Below, in pieces: positions 43,532-52,310 of a DNA stretch of 64,000 nt; position 1 is the stretch's first letter, and every line of letters begins with the position of its first letter. This DNA is from Dinoroseobacter sp034111085. GTDB lineage: Bacteria > Pseudomonadota > Alphaproteobacteria > Rhodobacterales > Rhodobacteraceae. The stretch spans positions 62,001 through 126,000 of the forward strand of contig JAWUXZ010000027.1 of the NCBI GenBank assembly GCA_034111085.1, given 5' to 3'. Below the pieces are notes generated by a model. That model searched no databases. It was not told the DNA's origin and was given only the letters and a program-made list of their open reading frames with translations. The position numbers and the translations under genes were made by a program.

Positions 43532-44226
43532 ACTTTTAGCTTAGACCAGACAGCATCGTCGCCCAACTTAGCCACAAAGGCAGCATGGGCGGCGGTTTCC
43601 TCAGGTGTTAGGCGCGACGCCAACGGGGTAGGACGCGGCTGCGGTCGCCAATCGGCGCTTTGGCCCGATAAGCCTGATCGCGCGCGTGTCGTTCCAGCCA
43701 ACTCCAGCCCCGGCTGCTGTCCGCCGATAAGTTGCAGATAGACCTCGGCCAAAATCTCGGAATCGAGCAACGCTCCGTGCTTTTCGCGCGCTGAATTATC
43801 AACACCGAACCGCCGACACAGTGCGTCCAGCGAAGCAGGCGAGCCGGGAAACTTACGCCGCGCGATATCAAGCGTGTCGATAGCTTGGCTGTTTGGCAGC
43901 GTTTGCAAACCCAGTGTTTTCAGTTCGTGATTCAGAAATTTCATGTCGAATGACGCGTTATGGATCACCATTTTGTCGTCACGCACAAAATCTAGGAAAG
44001 ATTGCGCCACTTTCGCGAACACAGGCTTTTTGCGCAGAAAATCGTCGCCAAGCCCGTGCACCTCAAACGCCGATTGCGGCATGCTGCGTTCTGGATTGAT
44101 ATAGACGTGGTAAATCTCGCCCGTGGGCATGTGGTTAAACAACTCCACTGCGCCAATCTCGACGATCCGGTCGCCGTCGAACGGATCAAAGCCTGTGGTT
44201 TCGGTGTCGAGTACAACTTCACGCAT
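43528..44226 (-). CDS. dnaQ: DNA polymerase III epsilon subunit DnaQ
   Basis: 232 aa 3'-5' proofreading exonuclease of the replicative polymerase. The DEDDh motifs are present: DTETTG (Exo I), HNASFDMKFL (Exo II) and the H/D pair in HGALLDSEILAEV (Exo III). The C-terminal part after about 180 is Arg/Pro-rich and less conserved, as usual. Its start overlaps coaE by 8 bases. It is the last gene of the maf-aroE-coaE-dnaQ operon, whose order is conserved near the alphaproteobacterial origin. Confidence 0.97.
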   Translation of the reverse strand: MREVVLDTETTGFDPFDGDRIVEIGAVELFNHMPTGEIYHVYINPERSMPQSAFEVHGLGDDFLRKKPVFAKVAQSFLDFVRDDKMVIHNASFDMKFLNHELKTLGLQTLPNSQAIDTLDIARRKFPGSPASLDALCRRFGVDNSAREKHGALLDSEILAEVYLQLIGGQQPGLELAGTTRARSGLSGQSADWRPQPRPTPLASRLTPEETAAHAAFVAKLGDDAVWSKLKV

Positions 44227-44815
44227 CAGGGCTGCCTTTAAGCTGGGTTAGAATACGATCAACTTCGGCCTCGGCGGCTGGAATCGTCAAGGTCTCGATA
44301 ACGAAATCGGCGCGCGCGCGTTTGTCGGCGTCCGGCATCTGCGCCGCGAGGATGGAGGCGAGTTGATCTTCGGTCATTGTGCCACGCTCAAGCACGCGGG
44401 CGCGCTGAATATCCGGCGGGGCAGTGACAGCGATCGTATGGTCGCAAAGCGCATCGGTGCCCGTCTCGAACAACAGCGGAATATCAAGCACCACGAGTGC
44501 CGTCATGGCTTTGCGGTGCCGCTCGAGGAAGGCAGCGCGGTTTTCAGCGACAAGCGGGTGAACAATCGCCTCAATCCGCCTTAACGCACTGCGATCTTTG
44601 GTGATCTCGTCCTTGAGGACACTGCGATCAACGCCATTACTGGTGGTTGAACCAGCAAACGCGTCCTCCATAAGAGCAATCGCCGCGCCGCCCGGACCGT
44701 AAAGCGTGCCCACCGCCGCATCCGCATCCCACACAGGCACGCCGCGCGCGCCAAACATCGCGGCAGTCGTAGATTTGCCCATGCCGATGGACCCGGTGAG
44801 GCCAAGAATAATCAT
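44219..44815 (-). CDS. coaE: Dephospho-CoA kinase CoaE
   Basis: 198 aa. Phosphorylates the 3'-hydroxyl of dephospho-CoA, the last step of coenzyme A synthesis. The P-loop is GLTGSIGMGKST at the N-terminus, followed by the family-typical VPVWDADAAVGTLY and VVLDIPLLFETG. Its ATG overlaps the aroE stop (ATGA). Normal length. Confidence 0.97.
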   Translation of the reverse strand: MIILGLTGSIGMGKSTTAAMFGARGVPVWDADAAVGTLYGPGGAAIALMEDAFAGSTTSNGVDRSVLKDEITKDRSALRRIEAIVHPLVAENRAAFLERHRKAMTALVVLDIPLLFETGTDALCDHTIAVTAPPDIQRARVLERGTMTEDQLASILAAQMPDADKRARADFVIETLTIPAAEAEVDRILTQLKGSPDA

Positions 44816-45645
44816 GCAGCCAGCACGATATCGCGCAACGCATCCGTGACCTCGGGTCGCTTGCCAAACCAGCGATCAAACCCGGGCACCGCTTGGTGCA
44901 ACAACATCCCAAGGCCATCGACCGTGGCGCAGCCCTTCTCGCTCGCGGCCTGCAAGAACGGAGTGTTGAGAGGGGTGTAGATAAGATCGGTAGCAAGTGC
45001 TGCGTTCGGCAAGCCGTCGAGGGCGAACTCGAAAGGCGGCTGACCCTCCATCCCGAGGGATGTTGTGTTTACGGCAAGTGCTACTTCGTAAAACAGCGCT
45101 GCTTCTTGCCCCCAATCGACGACCTTGATCTTCGGTCCAAACTGCCTTGCAAGCCCTTCGGCGCGGTCTTTTGTGCGATTGCTCAGGCGAATTTCAGGGC
45201 AGCCTGCATCCAGAAGCGCCACGATAATCGCGCGGCACGCACCACCTGCTCCCAAGACCGCTGCTGGCCCAGTGTCCGCCTGCCAGCTCGGCGCAGTGCT
45301 GATCAGGTTTTGTATAAATCCATATCCGTCAGTGTTGTCTGCCTGAAATGTGCCATCTTCCCTGAAGGTTAGCGTATTAGCAGCGCCGATGCGTGCGGCA
45401 GCATCAGTCACCTCGTTTGCAAGCGAGAGAGCCGTTTCTTTATGCGGGATCGTGACGTTGATGCCTTTGAAGCCAAGTTTGGGCAAAGTTTTCAGCGCCT
45501 CGGGAAGATCGCCAGCGCTGATCTGCATCGGAATGTAATGACCAGCCAAACCATAGTCGCTGAGCCAGTGCCCATGCAGACGTGGTGATTTGGAATGGCC
45601 AATCGGATCGCCAATAACACCGGCAAGGGGGATTTGAGCGCTCAT
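44812..45645 (-). CDS. aroE: Shikimate dehydrogenase AroE
   Basis: 277 aa, NADPH-dependent step of the shikimate pathway. The substrate site is seen as GHSKSPRLH, the catalytic Lys in NVTIPHKETAL and Asp in NTDGYGF. The NADP-binding loop is GAGGACRAI with NRTKDRA after it. ATG 45645 overlaps the maf stop. A four-residue N-terminal extension is possible but unlikely. Confidence 0.97.
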   Translation of the reverse strand: MSAQIPLAGVIGDPIGHSKSPRLHGHWLSDYGLAGHYIPMQISAGDLPEALKTLPKLGFKGINVTIPHKETALSLANEVTDAAARIGAANTLTFREDGTFQADNTDGYGFIQNLISTAPSWQADTGPAAVLGAGGACRAIIVALLDAGCPEIRLSNRTKDRAEGLARQFGPKIKVVDWGQEAALFYEVALAVNTTSLGMEGQPPFEFALDGLPNAALATDLIYTPLNTPFLQAASEKGCATVDGLGMLLHQAVPGFDRWFGKRPEVTDALRDIVLAA

Positions 45646-46241
45646 CCTTCGATCCATCCGCGTTGGGCGAGGTAGCTCAGCAAAGGCAAAAGCGGCATGC
45701 CGAGCACCGTATGATAGGGGCCATCGATTCGGGTGAACAGGCGCGCGCCTTCAGCTTCGATCTGGTAGGCTCCGACGCAGTGGCGAATGTCGGACCAATT
45801 GCGGGCCACGTAGGACTGTAGGTAAGCAGGCGACGCGTCGCGCATGGTCAGTTTCGCAATAGAAACTGTGCGCCAGATAGGTTGGCCTTCGTGGTAAAGA
45901 ACAACGGCAGATATTTGGCTATGGGACTTGCCCGCCAACCGCGTCAGCTGGTCCAGCGCACCGGCCTCAGTTTCAGGCTTTGAGAACACCGTGCCTTCAA
46001 ACGCCAACACCTGATCGCTGCCAATCACCACAGCATCCGGGTGTTTGCGCGCAATCTTATCGGCTTTCATCTCGGCCAATGTGTCGGCAATGTCGCGAGG
46101 GTGCGCTGCTTCTGCCATTAAGGCCGCGGTCACGGTCTGTTCGTCAACGCGGGCAGGCAGCGCCTCAAACGAGACGCCTGCAGAGCGCAGCATCGCCTGC
46201 CGGGTGGTTGATTGAGACGCAAGGATCAGTGGCGGAAGCAT
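45642..46241 (-). CDS. maf: Maf-family nucleoside triphosphate pyrophosphatase
   Basis: 199 aa. House-cleaning pyrophosphatase of the Maf/HAM1-like fold. Features are the N-terminal SxxR-type segment LASQSTTRQAMLRSAG, GSDQVLAFEG and a C-terminal block GARLFTRIDGPYHTVLGMPLLPLL. The YceF-type (m7GTP) versus YhdE-type (dTTP/UTP) specificity cannot be fixed by eye. It leads the minus-strand maf-aroE-coaE-dnaQ operon and its start borders the candidate origin. Confidence 0.92.
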   Translation of the reverse strand: MLPPLILASQSTTRQAMLRSAGVSFEALPARVDEQTVTAALMAEAAHPRDIADTLAEMKADKIARKHPDAVVIGSDQVLAFEGTVFSKPETEAGALDQLTRLAGKSHSQISAVVLYHEGQPIWRTVSIAKLTMRDASPAYLQSYVARNWSDIRHCVGAYQIEAEGARLFTRIDGPYHTVLGMPLLPLLSYLAQRGWIEG

Positions 46242-46653
46242 GGGAAAACCTGTGCATAACGGTAGGACGGGTTGGGTATGACAATCCGCGGTTCGGGCTC
46301 TTACAGTTGATCCGCCCCACCGCCTGAGGACAAGAGACGTTTCATGCCAATTTTATCCCCTGTGCGCGAGTTATCCTTTGCGTGTGATAAAGCCGGGTAG
46401 CAGACGAGGTTGCGCACAGTCTCAGAAAAAACCTGTTTAGCGTAAATCTTGTAACATCTTGAAGTTAAATTGCTAACTGACTTATTAAACGATGCGCACC
46501 GGTTGTCCCCACCTTGGTAGCGTCCAAAATTTTGTGGGGGCGAAATAGCCGGAGCCGAATAATCCCCGTTATCCCCTGCGCTACAACAACATCTACATTT
46601 ATTTCTTTCTTATTATTAGTAGAGAGAGGGGAGCGCCAAGGAAGGATAAGACC
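46242..46653. other. Candidate chromosomal replication origin (oriC)
   Basis: A gene-free 412-base gap, long for this tightly packed region, between maf (minus) and hemJ (plus). It contains a perfect DnaA box on the minus strand (TTATGCACA, as tgtgcataa at 46251-46259) and degenerate copies: TTATCCCCT at 46353-46361 and again at 46569-46577, TTATCCTTT at 46371-46379, and TGTGATAA at 46383-46390. AT-rich blocks lie at about 46440-46495 and 46590-46622. Gene order fits the conserved alphaproteobacterial origin neighbourhood (maf-aroE-coaE-dnaQ on one side, rho-mnmEG-rsmG-parAB on the other). Three parS sites lie 3-8 kb away. dnaA is not in the window. Inferred, not measured. Confidence 0.65.
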
Positions 46654-47091
46654 GTGGACATTTACCTGCTTGTGAAGGCTGCCCATGTGATCTCGGTCAT
46701 CGCCTGGATGGCCGGGTTGTTCTATCTGCCGAGACTGTTTGTCTATCACGCTGAATCTGATGTGGTCGAAGGCAAGACGGCCGAGCTGTTTGAGACTATG
46801 GAATATCGGTTGTACCGCTTCATCATGAATCCGGCGATGATTGCGGCTTGGGTCTTTGGGCTTTGGATGGCTTTCACGCCAGGAATTATCGATTGGGGAT
46901 CCGTGTGGCCCTATACGAAAGCCGCTGGTGTGGTTGCGATGACATTGTTTCATTTCTGGCTTGGTCGCAGACGCAAAAATTTTGTCGCTGGGAATAACAC
47001 GGTATCAGGGCGCCATTACCGAATGATGAACGAGGTCCCGACCTTGTTGATGGTGGTGATTGTTGTGTCGGTGATCATAAAGCCTTTCTGA
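46654..47091 (+). CDS. hemJ: Protoporphyrinogen IX oxidase HemJ
   Basis: 145 aa with four membrane helices. The sequence matches HemJ: LLVKAAHVISVIAWMAGLFYLPRLFVYH at the N-terminus (with the conserved His and Trp), the Tyr-Arg block MEYRLYRFIMNP, and a late Asn-Glu-Val-Pro segment MMNEVPTLLM. It oxidises protoporphyrinogen IX to protoporphyrin IX for haem. The start codon is GTG (gtggacatt), with GGAAGG upstream. The gene next to the origin in other alphaproteobacteria is often hemE. Confidence 0.93.
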   Translation: MDIYLLVKAAHVISVIAWMAGLFYLPRLFVYHAESDVVEGKTAELFETMEYRLYRFIMNPAMIAAWVFGLWMAFTPGIIDWGSVWPYTKAAGVVAMTLFHFWLGRRRKNFVAGNNTVSGRHYRMMNEVPTLLMVVIVVSVIIKPF

Positions 47092-47222
47092 GGACTGCGC
47101 TTGTCAGATTGACAATTTATGAGTTTCTGGGCTAAGGGGTCACTGCCGGATCGTCCGATCTGCGCTTTTCCCGACTTTTGACAATTGAACCTGATTTGTC
47201 CCGCGCCGCTGGAGTGCCTTTG

Positions 47223-48494
47223 ATGCCGTCTGAATTCCTGAGCCTGTCTGAACTGAAATCCCGCAAGCCTGCGGATTTACTTGAGTTGGCAGAAGAGCTT
47301 GAGATTGAGAACGCCTCCACCATGCGGAAGGGCGAGATCATGTTCGCTGTGCTCAAAGAGCGCGCGGAAGAAGGCTGGGAAGTGTCCGGTGACGGTGTGC
47401 TGGAAGTGAACCAGGATGGGTTCGGTTTCCTGCGCTCGCCAGAGGCAAACTACTTGCCGGGCCCCGATGACATCTACGTCTCGCCAGACATGATCCGCCA
47501 GCACTCGCTACGTACAGGCGATACCGTTGACGGCGTGATCGCGGCACCGCTTGAGGGCGAGCGCTATTTTGCGATGACCAAGGTCACGACGGTAAATTTT
47601 GAGGACCCTGAGCGCGCGCGCCACAAAATTAACTTTGATAACCTGACGCCGCTTTATCCAGATGAGCGGTTCCAGATGGAGATCGAGGATCCAACGATCC
47701 GCGATCGTTCAGCCCGTATTATCGATCTGGTAGCACCTATCGGGAAGGGCCAGCGGTCCTTGATCGTAGCCCCGCCGCGTACCGGTAAGACAGTGCTGCT
47801 ACAGAACATCGCCAAGAGCATCGAGACGAACCACCCTGAGTGCTATCTGATCGTGCTACTGATCGACGAACGCCCTGAAGAGGTGACGGATATGCAGCGG
47901 TCGGTGAAGGGTGAGGTTATATCCTCGACCTTCGACGAGCCGTCGACGCGTCACGTGGCAGTTTCGGAGATGGTGATCGAAAAAGCCAAGCGTCTGGTCG
48001 AACATAAGCGAGATGTTGTGATCTTGCTCGATTCGATCACAAGACTTGGTCGTGCATTCAACACTGTGGTGCCATCTTCAGGCAAGGTTTTGACCGGTGG
48101 TGTGGACGCAAACGCCCTGCAGCGGCCGAAGCGCTTCTTTGGTGCGGCGCGCAATATTGAAGAAGGTGGCTCGCTTACGATTATTGCAACGGCCCTGATT
48201 GATACCGGAAGCCGGATGGATGAAGTGATCTTTGAAGAATTCAAAGGCACGGGTAACTCAGAAATCGTTCTTGACCGGAAGGTTGCCGATAAGCGCGTGT
48301 TCCCTGCGATGGATATTCTCAAATCTGGTACGCGCAAAGAAGAGCTGCTGGTCGAAAAGAACGACCTTCAGAAAACCTTCGTGCTGCGCCGTATTCTGAA
48401 CCCGATGGGGACGACGGATGCGATCGAGTTCTTGATCTCGAAGTTGAAGCAGACCAAGACGAATGCGGAATTCTTCGACTCGATGAACACCTAA
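47223..48494 (+). CDS. rho: Transcription termination factor Rho
   Basis: 423 aa hexameric RNA-translocating ATPase. The N-terminal helical domain reads SEFLSLSELKSRKPADLLELAEELEIENAS and the cold-shock-like RNA-binding fold includes GFGFLRSPEANYLPGPDDIYVS. The Walker A is PPRTGKT and the Q/R-loop part is VVPSSGKVLTGGVDANAL. ATG 47223 follows GGAG by about 8 bases; TTG 47178 adds a stretch without similarity. It sits between hemJ and mnmE in a plus-strand series, a conserved origin-proximal order. Confidence 0.98.
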   Translation: MPSEFLSLSELKSRKPADLLELAEELEIENASTMRKGEIMFAVLKERAEEGWEVSGDGVLEVNQDGFGFLRSPEANYLPGPDDIYVSPDMIRQHSLRTGDTVDGVIAAPLEGERYFAMTKVTTVNFEDPERARHKINFDNLTPLYPDERFQMEIEDPTIRDRSARIIDLVAPIGKGQRSLIVAPPRTGKTVLLQNIAKSIETNHPECYLIVLLIDERPEEVTDMQRSVKGEVISSTFDEPSTRHVAVSEMVIEKAKRLVEHKRDVVILLDSITRLGRAFNTVVPSSGKVLTGGVDANALQRPKRFFGAARNIEEGGSLTIIATALIDTGSRMDEVIFEEFKGTGNSEIVLDRKVADKRVFPAMDILKSGTRKEELLVEKNDLQKTFVLRRILNPMGTTDAIEFLISKLKQTKTNAEFFDSMNT

Positions 48495-48513
48495 AACTCA
48501 GACGGGCAGGGCT

Positions 48514-49806
48514 ATGGATACGATCTTTGCGTTGGCGTCGGCCCGCGGGAAAGCTGGCGTTTCTGTGGTTCGCGTTTCCGGCCCAGGTGCGTTTCGGGCA
48601 ATGGAGCAGCTGACGGGTGTTGCTCCCGCAGCGCCAGATCGCCGTTTGCTTTGGGTCCGAAACGCGAGCGGCGAGCGGCTAGATCAAGCCCTATGTTTGA
48701 GCTTTGCCGACGGCGCAAGTTTTACGGGCGAGCCTGTCGTCGAACTGCACTTGCACGGATCATTAGCGATTTTGTCTTCTGTTTTAAGGGAGTTGGGTGC
48801 TTTCGAAGGTTTGCGGCTTGCTGATCCCGGTGAGTTCACACGCAGGGCGCTAGAGAATGACCGCCTCGATTTGGCGCAGGTCGAAGGGCTTGGCGATCTG
48901 ATTGAGGCTGAAACGGAAGCGCAACGCGTCCAAGCGCAGCGCGTGTTTTCCGGCGCACTTGGGGCGAAGGTTGAGGTTTGGCGAAAAGACCTTATCCGGG
49001 CCGCCGCCTTGATCGAGGCTGTAATCGACTTTGCCGACGAAGACGTCCCAGAAGACGTTACGCCAGAGGTTGGTGAATTGTTGGTTGGGGTTCGGGAAAG
49101 CGTCGCGCTGGAAGTGGCGGGGGCGCATTTGGCCGAACGGATCCGTGACGGCTTTGAGGTGGCGATTATTGGTGCGCCGAACGCTGGGAAGTCCACACTG
49201 CTCAACCGGATTGCCGGGCGTGAGGCTGCGCTGACATCTGAGTTTGCGGGCACGACGCGCGATATCGTCGAGGTCCGGATGGATTTGGACGGTCTTCCGG
49301 TGACATTTCTAGACACCGCTGGTCTGCGAGAGGCGCAAGACCCCGTGGAAGCAATGGGCGTGCAATTGGCTAAGGATCGCGCTGAGGCAGCCGATCTGCG
49401 GGTGTTCTTGCTGGATGAAGGTGGTGTTTTGGCCTCGGTCGAGCCTAGGCCGGAGGATATTGTTGTCGGCGGCAAGGCTGATTTAGGTCACGCACCTGGG
49501 ATGCTGGTTGTTTCTGGCAAAACAGGCCAAGGTGTTGACACGCTTTTGGGCCAAGTTTCCGCGGTGCTCGGTGCGCGCGCGACCGGGGCAGGGATGGCAA
49601 TTCGGGAAAGGCACTACGCTGCTATGTCTGGTGCTATTGGTGGCATGGACGGTGCATTGCGCCTTCTCGAAAAACACGGCGGTGTGGAAGAGTTTATCGC
49701 CCAAGAGATACGCGGTGCGGTAGTTGATCTTGACTCGGTCATTGGCCGGATAGATGTGGAAGACGTTCTTGATGAAATTTTCTCCAGCTTTTGTCTGGGC
49801 AAGTGA
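48514..49806 (+). CDS. mnmE: tRNA-5-carboxymethylaminomethyl-2-thiouridine synthesis GTPase MnmE
   Basis: 430 aa. With MnmG it modifies the wobble uridine (U34) of certain tRNAs. The N-terminal formyl-THF-binding domain starts MDTIFALASARGKAGVSVVRVSG. The G domain has P-loop GAPNAGKST, GTTRD and DTAGLRE. The G4 box is GKAD (residues 320-323) in place of the usual NKxD. The C-terminal FCLGK carries the essential Cys. It is separated from rho by 19 bases and from mnmG by three. It is slightly shorter than the E. coli protein (454 aa). Confidence 0.97.
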   Translation: MDTIFALASARGKAGVSVVRVSGPGAFRAMEQLTGVAPAAPDRRLLWVRNASGERLDQALCLSFADGASFTGEPVVELHLHGSLAILSSVLRELGAFEGLRLADPGEFTRRALENDRLDLAQVEGLGDLIEAETEAQRVQAQRVFSGALGAKVEVWRKDLIRAAALIEAVIDFADEDVPEDVTPEVGELLVGVRESVALEVAGAHLAERIRDGFEVAIIGAPNAGKSTLLNRIAGREAALTSEFAGTTRDIVEVRMDLDGLPVTFLDTAGLREAQDPVEAMGVQLAKDRAEAADLRVFLLDEGGVLASVEPRPEDIVVGGKADLGHAPGMLVVSGKTGQGVDTLLGQVSAVLGARATGAGMAIRERHYAAMSGAIGGMDGALRLLEKHGGVEEFIAQEIRGAVVDLDSVIGRIDVEDVLDEIFSSFCLGK

Positions 49807-49810
49807 GGAG

Positions 49811-49826
49811 TGTTTCACGTGAAACA
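49811..49826 (+). promoter_or_regulatory. parS site 1 (ParB-binding palindrome)
   Basis: TGTTTCACGTGAAACA, a perfect 16-bp parS. It covers the beginning of mnmG, encoding FHVKH of MFHVKH, and lies about 3.2-3.6 kb from the candidate origin and 3.3 kb before parB. Confidence 0.95.
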
Positions 49827-51687
49827 TCCTGATTTCGACGTGATTGTGATTGGCGGCGGACATGCCGGCTGTGAGGCCGCGCATGCATCGGCCCGGATGG
49901 GCGCTCGGACGGCGTTGGTGACCCTGCGCGTTGATACTATTGGCGTGATGTCATGCAACCCGGCGATTGGTGGCTTGGGCAAGGGTCACCTTGTTCGAGA
50001 GATTGATGCCTTGGATGGCGTGATGGGTCGCGTGGCAGACGAGGCGGGAATTCAGTTTCGGCTTCTCAACCGGAGGAAAGGCCCCGCTGTTCAAGGGCCG
50101 CGAGCACAATCCGACAGACGCATCTATCGAGAGGCAATGTTGCGAGAAGTGCGGGCGCAACCAAACTTAACGATCCTTGAAGGTGAGGTTGCCGATTTCG
50201 AGATGAACGGGGACCGCGTTGTTGGCGTTCGTTTGGCGGATGGCAGCGTTCTGGGCGCAAGTGCCGTTATTTTGACAAGCGGAACCTTTCTGCGCGGCAT
50301 GATCCACATGGGTGATCAAACCGTTCCGGGCGGACGTATTGGTGATAAGCCGTCGATCCGACTCGCTGAACGGATTGATGGGTTTGGGCTGACCATGGGT
50401 CGGTTGAAGACAGGCACGCCGCCGCGTTTGGATGGGCGCACGATCAACTGGGACGCGCTAGAGGTTCAACACGGCGATACAGATCCGGTTATGTTTTCGT
50501 TTTTGTCGGGTAAGCCGAAACAGCGGCAGGTGTCTTGCGGCGTGACGCATACCAATGAGGCAACGCATGATATTGTTCGTGCCAATCTGCAAAGCTCAGC
50601 GATGTATGGAGGCAAGATCGAAGGTGTTGGCCCGAGGTACTGCCCATCCATTGAGGACAAGGTCGTGCGGTTCGCCGAGAAAACGTCCCATCAGATATTC
50701 TTGGAACCTGAGAGCTTAAGTGACGACACCGTTTATCCAAACGGCATTTCTACGTCGCTGCCAGTCGCAGTTCAGGAATCTTACGTTCGAAGCATTGTAG
50801 GGCTAGAGGCTGTCGATATTCTGCAGCCCGGCTACGCCATTGAATACGATTATGTCGACCCGCGTGCGCTAGACTGGACGCTACAGTTGAAGGCCGTTCC
50901 TGGCCTGTATCTTGCTGGTCAGATAAACGGCACGACCGGATATGAAGAGGCTGCCGCGCAGGGGATGGTTGCCGGGCTTAACGCGGCCTCAATGTGCCTG
51001 GGCGGGGAGGCCGCATCGTTCTCAAGAACCACATCCTATATCGGCGTGATGATTGATGACCTCGTTACGAGGGGCGTGACCGAGCCGTACCGCATGTTCA
51101 CGTCACGCGCTGAGTTCAGACTTTCGTTGCGGGCGGATAATGCGGATCAACGGCTTACACCCGGTGGGATCGCTTGGGGGTGTGTGGGAGAAGAGCGCAG
51201 CCGTGCCTTTGGTGAAAAACAAGAGGCGCTAAGCAGGGGCCGATCTTTGCTTACCGGCACGCAGATCACTCCAAATGAAGCGCGCGCACATGGCTTAGAT
51301 GTGAATCAAGACGGCGAACGTCGAAGCGGTTATGATCTATTGGCGTTTTCTGAGATTGATATGGCGGCGCTTGACCCAATTTGGCCTGATCTGAAGGCGC
51401 TCCCCGAAGATGTGCGCCAACAGCTCCAGACCGATGGAATGTACGCGCCTTATATTGCGCGACAAGCACGTGAAATTGAGGCGATGGCACGGGACGCGGA
51501 AAAGAAGATCCCTGTCACGATATCTTTTGCGGATATTAAGGGGCTTTCTGGGGAGGTGCGCCAGAAGCTTGAGCGCGTTCGCCCTACGACACTGGATCAA
51601 GCTGGAAGGATAGAAGGTATGACGCCGGCAGCTTTGACGTTGATACTTGCGCATTTGCGCCGCGCTGATCGTCGGAAGTCCGCATGA
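49819..51687 (+). CDS. mnmG: tRNA uridine 5-carboxymethylaminomethyl modification protein MnmG
   Basis: About 622 aa FAD enzyme, partner of MnmE in modifying U34 of tRNA. The FAD dinucleotide loop is VIVIGGGHAGCEAAHASARMG. The family blocks MSCNPAIGGLGKGHLVREIDALDG and GQINGTTGYEEAAAQG are present. The gene begins inside parS. GTG 49819 lies 8 bases after GAGGAG, whereas the more often annotated GTG 49810 (MFHVKH...) overlaps that purine run, so I prefer 49819. The end overlaps rsmG (ATGATGG). Confidence 0.97.
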   Translation: MKHPDFDVIVIGGGHAGCEAAHASARMGARTALVTLRVDTIGVMSCNPAIGGLGKGHLVREIDALDGVMGRVADEAGIQFRLLNRRKGPAVQGPRAQSDRRIYREAMLREVRAQPNLTILEGEVADFEMNGDRVVGVRLADGSVLGASAVILTSGTFLRGMIHMGDQTVPGGRIGDKPSIRLAERIDGFGLTMGRLKTGTPPRLDGRTINWDALEVQHGDTDPVMFSFLSGKPKQRQVSCGVTHTNEATHDIVRANLQSSAMYGGKIEGVGPRYCPSIEDKVVRFAEKTSHQIFLEPESLSDDTVYPNGISTSLPVAVQESYVRSIVGLEAVDILQPGYAIEYDYVDPRALDWTLQLKAVPGLYLAGQINGTTGYEEAAAQGMVAGLNAASMCLGGEAASFSRTTSYIGVMIDDLVTRGVTEPYRMFTSRAEFRLSLRADNADQRLTPGGIAWGCVGEERSRAFGEKQEALSRGRSLLTGTQITPNEARAHGLDVNQDGERRSGYDLLAFSEIDMAALDPIWPDLKALPEDVRQQLQTDGMYAPYIARQAREIEAMARDAEKKIPVTISFADIKGLSGEVRQKLERVRPTTLDQAGRIEGMTPAALTLILAHLRRADRRKSA

Positions 51688-52310
51688 TGGATGGCCGGAA
51701 GCAGTTTCAAGAGGTTTTCAAGCCGAGCGATTTGGAGATGTCGAAGCTTGATGCCCTTGTTGCAACGCTCATCAAGTGGAATCCCCGCATTAACCTCGTT
51801 GCCGCGAATAGCCTGACGGATGTTTGGACCCGGCACATTCTTGATTCAGCACAGCTTTTTGAGACCCATTCTGTTGGCACCGCTGTTTGGGTGGACCTCG
51901 GCAGTGGCGGTGGTTTCCCCGGATTCGTGATTGCAATTCTTGCGCAGGCGCGCGCGCCAGACCTCAAAGTCAGGCTTGTAGAAAGCGATCAACGCAAAGC
52001 GGCGTTTCTAAGAACTGTTTCACGTGAAACAATGACGCCCGTTGAAGTGATTGTGGGGCGGGCTGAGCAGATCGAACCGCAGAGCGCAGATATCGTTTCG
52101 GCCCGCGCGCTTGCGCCACTTAACCGTTTGCTGGACTATGCAGAGCGGCATCTGGTTCCAAGTGGCCGCTGCGTGTTCCTGAAAGGCGAAACGCATGAGG
52201 AAGAGCTTCGAGGGGCGCTTGCAATATGGCAGTTCACGTATCAGAAAGAACCGAGCCTAAGCCACCCTTCCGGAACCGTTCTGTCTATCGGAGATCTCCG
52301 ACGTGCCTAA
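51684..52310 (+). CDS. rsmG: 16S rRNA (guanine-527-N7) methyltransferase RsmG
   Basis: 208 aa, formerly GidB. S-adenosylmethionine-dependent methylation of G527 of 16S rRNA; loss gives low-level streptomycin resistance in other bacteria. The motif I loop is WVDLGSGGGFPGFVIAI, the preceding motif is NPRINLVA..TRHILDSAQL, and VSARALAPLNRLLDYA follows. A parS site lies inside the gene (52016-52031) and encodes VSRET. It overlaps mnmG by 4 bases. Confidence 0.97.
   Translation: MMDGRKQFQEVFKPSDLEMSKLDALVATLIKWNPRINLVAANSLTDVWTRHILDSAQLFETHSVGTAVWVDLGSGGGFPGFVIAILAQARAPDLKVRLVESDQRKAAFLRTVSRETMTPVEVIVGRAEQIEPQSADIVSARALAPLNRLLDYAERHLVPSGRCVFLKGETHEEELRGALAIWQFTYQKEPSLSHPSGTVLSIGDLRRA
52016..52031 (+). 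promoter_or_regulatory. parS site 2 (ParB-binding palindrome)
   Basis: Perfect TGTTTCACGTGAAACA within rsmG, encoding the VSRET part of the protein. It lies 287 bases before the parA start. Confidence 0.95.

Noticed and set aside
46465..46953. 162-aa minus-strand frame reaching into the candidate origin
   Set aside because: Antisense to hemJ; contains no recognisable domain and would remove the gap otherwise rich in DnaA-like boxes.
48684..49475. 263-aa minus-strand frame
   Set aside because: Antisense shadow of mnmE; Ser/Arg-rich composition.
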